This document shows positions 55,393 through 64,000 of a stretch of DNA of 64,000 nucleotides, piece by piece. The notes beneath the pieces were generated by a model that was not told where the DNA came from, searched no databases, and saw only the letters and a program-made list of their open reading frames with translations. Position 1 is the first letter of the stretch. Each line of letters opens with the position of its first letter. The position numbers and the translations under genes were made by a program. This DNA comes from Typhlomys cinereus (lineage: Eukaryota; Chordata; Mammalia; Rodentia; Platacanthomyidae), in the NCBI GenBank assembly GCA_023101885.1, contig JALPQD010000401.1, forward strand, positions 124,001 to 188,000. The letters run 5' to 3'.

Positions 55393-56275
55393 CCAGTGTG
55401 TTTATCTGTGAGCCACATGATTTAAATGAGATTATTTAACAGTAAGGTTTCAGATCACCTCCAGAATTTTTAAGCACTTGACGATTATTTGTAATGTATG
55501 ACTAGCCCAAGTTAATGATTGCATATAACAGACGCAATAAAGGAGAACCTTAGAATAAGTGAACTTGAGAATAAAGCATGAAGACTTTCAAACTTTCCTC
55601 CATTCATCTATTTTGATTGCTTAGCCCATGTTTGCTAGACAATACAAAGCAACTGGATAATTTTAGTCTTATTTGATGTTTGTACTTTTTTGTTCCTTGT
55701 CTGTGTGTATTTTTCCTAATAGTAAGCTTCCCCCACAGTGTTTAGGGGATTCCTTCAGCAGTCCATTCCCATGGTGTTTACTCAGAACATGTCCATCACC
55801 CCCAGTACATTTGGCTGTCTATGTTGTTTGAATTTTCACTGATAGAATCAGTACTCAAGTCTACGTGATTGTGTCTTGTATCAACAACTGTTCTCTAGTC
55901 ACTAGAGATTCTAATTACAAAAAAAAAAAATCTGTGTCGAATCCAGCTAATCACAGGCAATTCACATCTATAGTGTTTCCGTATCTTTAGTAAAGAAATA
56001 AAATACTTAAAATAAGCAAAAAGTAGTAGTGGGAGATAGAGCTCTTTCCATCAATCCATAGCTCATTGGAAAATATGGGTAATATAGATATAAGCATGCA
56101 CGTTCATGTTCATATAATTATAAATGGTTAAGGACAGATACAGGTGTAAGTCTCTAAGTTGCACATGATTTTTATTTAAGATTAAAAAAGTTAATGTTTT
56201 CTTCTGTTCTTTCACTTCACTTTTCTTGTGGTTTCTTTTGGTTCTTTAATGTTTAGAAAATTCACATATCAGAAA
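55393..56275. other. AT-rich non-coding intron
   Basis: No supported feature. Confidence 0.4.
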
Positions 56276-56640
56276 AGGTAGAGGGATGGCTCAGTGGTCC
56301 TATAAGCATGAGGACCTGAATTCAAATCCCTAGCCAGTACCTATAGAGAAAGCTGGTCATAACTGTGTGTGGTGGGGGGAGAAGAGAGTGGAACCCCCAG
56401 AGCTCACTGCAGCACGCCTAGCCTGCAGTGGCTTATGGTTCAATGAGACACCCTATCTCAAGGTAATAAGGTAACAATGGAGGAAGACACCCCAATGTCT
56501 TGTTCTGACCTACATATGAGTGCATTGGGTTGGGCACCCACATATTAGCATGCATGCACCACATACACACACCACACTCCTCCCACACAAAGCACACACA
56601 ATACACATATGTAAAGAAGAAATATTCATCTTTGTATGAT
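56276..56640 (+). mobile_element. B3-type SINE
   Basis: agagggatggctcagtggtc, gaggacctgaattcaaatcc, gttcaatgagacaccctatc, CA-rich end. Confidence 0.7.
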
Positions 56641-57509
56641 CCATTTTTATACTCATATATCTCCACATTTAAAATACTGTGTGATGTCAGAATTAGATTT
56701 ATTTTCTATCCATTCAACCTACTTCTTTCCATGCATTCAGTTTAACCAGGGGACATTTCATAATGCCTAAAAAATGCTAATCCACTTAAATTTTAACAAT
56801 GAAATATCAATAATTTTTTTTCTGTTAACTCTCCAAAGAGATAGAATACGATTTATAAAGTGTCATGTAAATTCTTCTGGACAGTAAATTCTGACTTGGC
56901 AGTTTCTGATCATTTTAACAATTTCAACAAAAAATTTTTTTCAGAAATACACAACTGTAACATTTAAGTATTGTTTATAGTAATAGGAAAAAAGACAAAT
57001 AAGTATGGAAGTTATATAAATATCAAAACCAATGATTGAGATCTGTTTTATAATTTAAAAATGAAATATTCACCCTGCAAAACATCAGAATGTATTTGAA
57101 ACATATTTCATGAATATCTGTATAGTAAATATTTCAAACAATGTCTTTAAGGAGTGAAATATGTCCTTTGCTGTCAGGCTGATTGGCTCAGAGATGCTGG
57201 GCTGCACAGAGAAGAAGTGAGTGTGTGTGTGGGGGGGGGAGGGAACAGGCCAGCAGGGTGAAGCATTGTTGAGGTAGGTACATGTGGTGGAGAGGAGAAA
57301 GCAGGAGAGTCAGGAAAGGGCTGAAGTTCCAGCAGGATTTGGGAATTCGGATAAAGTCAAAGAGTAGAAGAAGCTTTGAAATCATATAACGAGGAAGTTG
57401 TAGATCATAAGAAATTTTTTTTATCTGGAAGATTCCACTTGGGACACATTGTGGCCTAAAGTCAATAGTTAAATGGAATCTGTTATTTTTTTTCAATTTT
57501 CATTTTCGT
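56641..57509. other. AT-rich non-coding intron
   Basis: A short TG/G run lies at 57218-57240. No gene. Confidence 0.4.
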
Positions 57510-57870
57510 GTATATATGTGTCGGGGGTGGTATTCATATATAGATAGGTATGTTCACATGTGTGGGGTACATGTGTGTGTGGGTGTGTGGGTAAGCATGT
57601 GGAAGCCTAAGGTTGATATTGAGACACAACCTTGATCACTCTTTCTCCTTATTCTTTGGAGACTGGCTCTCCAAACCCAGAGCTCACCAGTACAGCTAAA
57701 CCTAGCTAACTAGCTTACCCTGGGGCTTCCAAATCTCTGTCTTCTGAAGCTGGAGGGACATGTGGGCCTCCACACACCTGACATTTTGCGTGGGGTCTAG
57801 GGATTAGAATATGGGTCCTATCACTTGATGGCAAGGGCTTGAACTGCTGAGCCAACTCCCAAGACTTGGA
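57510..57870 (-). mobile_element. B3-type SINE
   Basis: TG-rich tail, gaagcctaaggttgatattg, cccagagctcaccagtacag, gaactgctgagccaactccc. Confidence 0.7.
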
Positions 57871-58119
57871 CTCCATACATTTCTTGGAGTGTAGGTCGAC
57901 CCTTTCCATGAGATACATGTCTTACCATATTTAATTAGAAATTTTCTGTTGCAGAAATTCTTTTCTTATAGGCTATCTTTATTCTGCTATTCAGGAATCT
58001 TTTTAAAAAAAAATAGTCTCTGGCCTCCTATAGAAATGCCATTACCATAAAACAGCATTTAGAAAACAATCATTTCATAATAGTGACTTTTTCCAATGAA
58101 AATCTTTAAGGATGATGTT

Positions 58120-58235
58120 CTTTATAAGAGCCATGATATGAGAATCTAAATGACAGAGTAGAACAGTTGGAGAATCTAAGCACCTTGCTAAAATCACACA
58201 GGCACTACATGACAAAGGCAGGATTGAAAAACCAC
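58120..58235 (-). mobile_element. MIR fragment
   Basis: agcaccttgctaaaatcaca, caggcactacatgacaaagg, caggattgaa. Reverse complement of the MIR core. Confidence 0.55.
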
Positions 58236-58254
58236 AGGCTAACTCTGATATCGC

Positions 58255-58437
58255 TGGTGATGTTTATCTGGATTGTCAGCTTGACAGGATTTAGAATCAC
58301 CCCAGAGACAGACCTCTGGATGCGCCATGCGTGAGGATGTTTCCAGAGAGGTTTACCTGAGGAGGGAAAGATGCACCCTGAATGTAGATGGCCCCAGTGA
58401 GTGTCCGGAGAGGCGGTGTCCTCAAAGTGAAGGTTAA
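58255..58437 (+). mobile_element. URR1-like repeat, 5' part
   Basis: ggattgtcagcttgacagga, tttagaatcaccccagagac, gtttccagagaggtttacct. It stops where the next SINE begins. Confidence 0.6.
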
Positions 58438-58575
58438 AGCGCTTACACGCCAAACCTGGGAATCTGAGTTGGATATCCAAAGTCAATATGATGGGAAGAG
58501 AAAACCAACTTCTAAAAGTTGTCCTCTGATCTGCACATATGCGCCCTTTCTCTCTCTCTCTCTCTCTCTCAAATA
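58438..58575 (+). mobile_element. B3-type SINE with (TC)n
   Basis: gttaaagcgcttacacgcca, atgggaagagaaaaccaact, gttgtcctctgatctgcaca. Confidence 0.65.
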
Positions 58576-58854
58576 ATTGTGTAAAATATTTTTAAAATGA
58601 GATCTGATTTTTTTATTTTAGTTATACACTTAACTCATTCTTTTATCCACTGTTATCTTAGAGCTTGGAGTTCCTCAAACTATGACTTATTGTTATATCA
58701 TTTTAAAAACATGTTAATTTTGGTCAAGTTAAAAAATATAACTTTTCAGTTTTCAGTGGAGGATTTCTTTCAAAAGATGAAGTTCTGTTAGTTCAAGATG
58801 GAGCCAACAAAATGTAGATGTGAAAATCTTTAAAAAGAAAAAAAAAAAGCTCTG

Positions 58855-59081
58855 AGACTAGAGAGGTGCCTTAGGGGTTAAGACTCTGCCTCTTAAGCAG
58901 AAGGACCTGACTTCAAATCCCAGATCCAGGTAAAAATGCCAGGTGGAAATGGTAGCAGTCTGCACTTCTGGAAGTCAGATCCTGGGAAATCCCCAAGCAA
59001 AATAAAAGGAGGTAGAAGCAATGCAGGATAATTCCTGAAGTCACCCTTGGGCCTCCACAAGTGCATATGTGCACGTGTGCG

Positions 59082-59131
<50 letters not shown>
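58855..59131 (+). mobile_element. B2-like SINE (older subfamily) with (AC)n
   Basis: agagaggtgccttaggggtt, aagcagaaggacctgacttc, aaaaatgccaggtggaaatg, gaagtcacccttgggcctcc, then a pure AC run at 59091-59131. Confidence 0.8.
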
Positions 59132-59132
<1 letters not shown>

Positions 59133-59599
59133 GCAATTAAAAGAAAAACTCATGGGCTTCCTAAAGCTTCAGGAAAAAAAAACAGATTCAAATTTTGCAC
59201 TAATGAAATCTCATCCAAGTTTCCTTTGTTTCTTTGCATCTCTTAATTTGTATTGCATCTTTTAAGACCCTTGAATCAATATGGAAGGCATGATCATTTA
59301 CCAAGTTTTATTTTATATTTGCTCTAAACTGCCCATCTATACTACTGAGTTGTTGTGGATTTCTAAAATAAATTTGTTTTAATGCTTAGAGCCTTTTCTA
59401 ACTAAATATGGTATTTGATGATATGTGTTTGAAAAACTTGCTTAGTAGTGATATGTAGCAAGAAAATTATCAATGACTACCTTAATGTATCTGACAAAGG
59501 CACTCTGTTGGACAGTGTACAAACTAGTGGACATTTCCTAAGTATTTCTAATATTTTATGTATTTTTTTATCTAGTTATACAAGCTCAGTGAGTACCTA
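59132..59599. other. AT-rich non-coding intron
   Basis: No supported feature. Confidence 0.4.
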
Positions 59600-59689
59600 C
59601 CTTTACCCAACCTCCTTCTCCCCTATTGTCCCTGCATCTGGTTCCTCCCTCTTTTTTCCTCCTATCCTCCCTCCTCCTGTCTTGGTGTT

Positions 59690-59895
59690 TCTTTTGATTC
59701 AGGACTTCATGTAGACTAACTTGACCTCCAATTCCCAATGCGACTAAGGATGTCCTTGACTTTCGGTTTCTCCTGCCTACATATTCCATCGCTGGGATTA
59801 CAGGTGTGTGCTCCCAGGCTCAATCTATGCAGTGCTGGAAGTGGAAGCCAAGCATTCCTGCATGCTAGGCAAGCACTCCAGACACCTTCGGAAAT
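59690..59895 (-). mobile_element. B1 and ID composite SINE (B4-like), antisense
   Basis: gctgggattacaggtgtgtg (B1 antisense), then gcatgctaggcaagcactcc (ID antisense). A CT-rich stretch at 59600-59690 may be old L1. Confidence 0.7.
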
Positions 59896-60739
59896 AAAAA
59901 CTACACTAAAATCAAGCCCCTTTAACTAACAAAGAAGAGTCAGTACCATCTTGTTCTTCCTCTTTCATACATGTTTCAAAGAAAGATTTGCTGTGGAACA
60001 CTTTCATTTAACTCTGGTCACACCTGATTTCCATGCATAATTCATGCCTTCTGGAACATTCTCTATGTATTATTATGGAAAGTCCTGTAGGACTTTCTTG
60101 AGATAATACAGGCTCTCAAAACACAATCTGGTTCTCTTTATGATTTCACTGGAAGAATATTCATGCAATTATCGGTGCATTTCTTGGAGGAAGGGTACTG
60201 GAGAATCAGTTCTGCTTCGTGTTGCTGTAGGACCTGCCAGTCGCTGAATCTCATAATCAAAGCCTGGCATGGACTCTGAGACGTTAATTGTGTTCTTTGT
60301 GTGGAGCCCTGAAAAGACACAACAGAAATAGATATCATAACGTTTTGTTATTCACCTCGATCTGGGTTAACTTAGGATTTTCTGCTGTTTACCCTACATT
60401 CTTGGCATGAAGTGGAGAAGTTCCATCCCCAGCTTCATGTCGTAAATCCTTCTGGCACTTGAAAAGTAAGACAGTGATTTTTGCTTTCTCAAAACTAAGG
60501 CGTCCTCATTATTCATTCCTTAATAAATTGACCCTCCCCCTGGCCTTTATTATTTATAACTTTCACTAAACTTCCCCCAATTCATGTCATGTCTCTTTAT
60601 TTTCTGAGGACCTCAACAATTCTCCCTGAAGTTTTGCATCTTGACGTACACACAGGTGTGTGCACATATGTGTATGCCAATGCATGTACCCTACTATTTT
60701 TCGTGCCTTTGTATATCAGGAGCACTATTTTTCCCTTCA
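59896..60739. other. Non-coding intron, no feature seen
   Basis: Unremarkable. Confidence 0.4.
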
Positions 60740-60920
60740 AAGTTTTTTTTATCATTTATTAATTATATACACAATAACAGGGTTCATTATGATCTCTTCC
60801 TCCATGCACATACTAGATTTTGATCTTATTCATCCCCTCATTAACTCCTCTTGTTCCCCTTCCAATCCTACTCATTCCCTTCCTCTTCTCAAATAGACTA
60901 TTCTAGTTTCCCGTCTTTAT
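60740..60920 (-). mobile_element. Rodent L1 3' fragment, antisense
   Basis: atcatttattaattatatac, ttttgatcttattcatcccc and a CT-rich stretch resemble antisense L1 3' UTR. Confidence 0.5.
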
Positions 60921-61539
60921 TTGGGGCAGAGGGAAGGGATGATTCATTCAATGAATACAAACAGGGTTACTTCTAGGAGCATCAGCAGCTTACCAACGAC
61001 TACACCATTCAAGAAATACCCCTGTAACAACCATAAGTGTCTTCAAGTCTGTGTTTCCAATTTCCTACAGGATTTCTGCAGAAATCACAACCATGTCTTT
61101 TGAATGTCTGTTAATCACATGACCCTGGTGTGTCCTGAAAACATGGGTTCACATTATGGGCCTTTTAGAAAGCTCATTAAAACCACAGTGTTAATGCATC
61201 CATGTCTTGACCATAAAAAATGTCATTGTTATCTTCCCTTCTCATTGCCTTTTCTTCATATTTCTTTGTCGTTTCAGCTTAGGGTTTTTTTTTTTTTCCC
61301 TGCAATTTTCCATAAAAATTCTTATTTTACAAATCACTACAGAAAACTAGCTGGGCGTTATCTTTCAACTTTCTTCATACATCTTCCTATCGTCCCACTC
61401 TAACAAAGCTGCCTTTAGATGTTTCTTGTCCATTTTACAGCTCTGAGACCCCCTTCCTCCCATTTCATCATCCTTAACTTCATTGCGACTGGAATATTCA
61501 AACACACGTCTATTTCCAGTATTTGTTTAAGAATATTTT

Positions 61540-61695
61540 ACTTTGACAAGAGGAGAGACAGAGACAGAGCCACAATGTATGCATGGAAGTCAAAGGGCGA
61601 CTTTCAGAACTCATTTCTCTCCTACTATGTGGGCTTCTAGAAATTGAACTGAAGTAGCCAGATACCTTTTGCCCACTGAGCCATTTCACAGGCCC
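61540..61695 (-). mobile_element. B3-type SINE fragment
   Basis: gaagtcaaagggcgactttc, cccactgagccatttcacag. Confidence 0.6.
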
Positions 61696-63229
61696 TGACT
61701 CTAAATGTTCTTAAGCAGTAAGCATCTATTCGTAAGGCTTATTTAGTAACTTTTCAAATCTGTTTCTCATACCCTCAATGCTAATGTACTTAAAGATACA
61801 CAAGTTTAAAAGAGAGTCCAGAATGGGAACTGATTGGCAGAGTCTCCATGAACAGTGTGTTTTAGCTTATATCTCTTTAACAATCATACCTTAGAATATT
61901 TCAGTTTAGCCTGTAGCTCACGGTGTTCTATAAGTGATTATGCAAACTCTCATTAACAAAAATAACTTGTTATCCTTGTAAATATACTTCCAGAGAAAGT
62001 GCTGCTATTGGGGAGAGAATCGTAGCTGTCGTTTCTGTAGCCTACTTTTCCCCCTAATGGGTATAAATCATTAGGAATAAATTGTGTTCTGTCATTGTAG
62101 CCAGTAATTGGTGACATTTTCCTGTCACTCTGGGATTATAAATAACATTGATATATGTACTGTCAACAGATTCATTATGTTACAAAAAACATAAACCAGT
62201 AGTCTGTTTCTTTTAACTGTATTTGCATATTTTCCATATTAAATATGACATTGATATCTTTTCAGATTTTTTAAAATCTTTGACAGAATAGTTTTAGTGT
62301 TTAATAACATCTAATTGTTATGCTGTGTCTTAAATACATTTTAATTGTTTGTATTTCTTTCACAGTCACTTCCTTCTAAAAGTATTTTGTTTACAATAAG
62401 ACATTTGATAATTGGTCTAGGAACAGATAATTATTTTTTAGAGTAAAATCTATAAAAATAAACATTTGTGTTCAGTTTCAGCATAACTCAGGGTAAAACA
62501 TACTTGCACAGTCCTTAAATTTGTGTTCGAGTAGGAGATAGCACCAACCTATCCCATGTTGAAAGGGACATTAAAACTACTTTCTTCATCGATTTAAACG
62601 AATATGTCTTTTTTCTAATTGGCCTCTTATCTATGTCTAGAAAGGTGGGTAAACATCTTTCACAGCTACCCTAGAGGTCTTCCCAGCCCACTGTCAGTCT
62701 TCAAAATTTGACAGGAAAACCCCTGTTGGCCTACAGAGAGGGTCTGGCAAACAAACCACTCCATCTTTTTCGATGGGTTTGTCAGCCTTTCTCTGGAAGT
62801 CTCTGAACCAAGACTGAAGGGCACAACATCTTGCCTGTTCTCTGGGAACATTTGCGGAGCTCTGGAATCCCATCCCTAAGGACAAGGCACCTTCTCAATG
62901 TCACTCCTTGGTTGTCTTTTGGGCATCTATACAGCGTTTTCAAACTTCGTTTCTGATTCTTCATTCAGAAAAAATATTTTTGCTCAGGCTCTTCTTCCTT
63001 ATTTATTCATTCATCAATCAAGGGACGGACTCTGACTTTTTGAGGACCTCAAGGCTGGAGAGCAAATACGGGTGTCTAGAGTAGGGATTAGAAATAGCAC
63101 TCTAGGAACTACAGTCAGGCACACATTCAAACGTCTTTGTCATGTGCTTTGTTTGACCTTTAATAGCTCTTTATTGATTTCTCATTATTTCAAATATCAT
63201 TCGATGTCCTTTTTAACAAGATTAGTCCT
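61696..63229. other. AT-rich, repeat-poor intron
   Basis: No gene. 61980-62420 has no repeat signature and is a candidate conserved non-coding stretch. Confidence 0.4.
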
Positions 63230-63440
63230 TCAGGGCGGGTGGTGTAGCTCTGCAGTATGGTACTTGCTCACAAAGATGCCGACCCGAGTTCAGTTCTGAG
63301 AAGCCCACCCAATGGAAGGAGAGAAACTGACTTCTGAAAGTTGTCCTCTGACCTCCACCCAGGCTTCACTGGTGTGATCGTGTGCTTGCTCTTTCCCTAC
63401 TTCTCTGCCAATGCTTCTCAAGAAACAAATAAAATATCTT
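63230..63440 (+). mobile_element. B3-type SINE
   Basis: gtggtgtagctctgcagtat, gagttcagttctgagaagcc, gttgtcctctgacctccacc, caaataaaatatc tail. Confidence 0.65.
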
Positions 63441-64000
63441 ACGAATGTTCAGGCCTGCAGCTGTCCTGTTACTAATGGAGTCATGGAGTCACCGTGATAT
63501 CTTATTTGGTTCTGTACTGCAGCCTGAATTTATGTTAAATTTGATTTTGAATTCTGCTCTTTCTTGGATGGCCACCTGACACTGGGTCAATATTCTTTCT
63601 GTTTTTAATGTGTCTAAAATCATATTGCCATCCAAAACTGGGAACTAAATGTCTTCTCTCTTCCACGATAGGAATTTTAAAAAAAAAAATTTCTCAAGCA
63701 CAAACTGCTCTGGAATTCTTCAAACATAAAATCATCTGATGATGTGCATTGTGTATTTTTCATCATGTCAATCAGAATGATTGGCCAAAGGGAGCTCAAT
63801 TTTCTGTTTTGTCTTCCTATTTTGCATTTCCAAGTCATTTCCCAAATTTCAGGCTTATTATTTTGCTTCCTCCTATTAGTTCCCTCCATCGTTCCACAGG
63901 CAAATCATTGCAGCAAGTTCAAGCTATCTCTTCAGAACTTTTCTTAGTCCTGGATAGACAGAAAAGTCTAGGTTACTTTGCTCAAATGTCTGCCCTTCTT
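63441..64000. other. Non-coding intron, no feature seen
   Basis: Unremarkable, runs to the window end. Confidence 0.4.

Noticed and set aside
44092..64000. Search for the following Tenm3 exon (expected proline-rich, then transmembrane part)
   Set aside because: No frame encodes the expected sequence. The next standard exon must lie beyond the window.

Overview
The window is mammalian nuclear DNA from a rodent. It carries ID and B1 SINEs, B2/B3-type tRNA-derived SINEs, rodent L1 3' ends and many long CA, GA and GATA microsatellites. No bacterial operons, CRISPR arrays or tRNA genes are visible. Because of the SINE set, I favour a myomorph rodent that is not house mouse or rat. The B2-like SINE has a distinctive 3' body (aaaatgccaggcag... 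through to a CA tail) and a young CpG-rich subfamily. I cannot fix the species.

Only one protein-coding gene is supported: the 5' coding part of teneurin-3 (Tenm3, also Odz3/Ten-m3) on the + strand. Exon A (16421-16725) carries 73 nt of leader, the start codon and residues 1-77. Exon B (43813-44091) carries residues 78-170 plus one base of the next codon. A 27,087-nt intron separates them. Everything before exon A is a 5'-UTR intron or flank, and everything after exon B is the start of another large intron. The transmembrane segment, EGF repeats and later domains lie outside the window. The encoded part is the cytoplasmic N-terminal (Ten_N) region of a type II membrane adhesion receptor used in neuronal wiring.

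Layout: 1-16420 holds SINEs, a large purine/pyrimidine inverted tract (4148-5026), two minisatellites (14-bp unit at 5806; 29-bp unit at 11535), an L1 3' end with target-site duplication and a young minus-strand SINE. 16726-43812 (intron) holds a CpG-enriched patch (18410-19150), a nested SINE pair (20807-21398), an unrecognised block (23000-26240), an ancient L1 broken up over about 26.2-33.8 kb by later insertions, and two further L1 3' ends. 44092-64000 (intron) starts with a long repeat-poor AT-rich stretch, then a duplicated 0.2-kb segment, a candidate alternative terminal exon (48383 on), an L1 3' end with an apparent 3' transduction, a 5S rRNA pseudogene and more SINEs.

Most interesting candidate: 48383-48549 has a strong splice acceptor and is in frame with exon B. 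It would add 54 codons and a stop, followed by AATAAA at 48862. If it is spliced, it would give a 225-residue teneurin-3 made only of the intracellular domain, with no membrane anchor. This is inference from sequence and needs transcript evidence.
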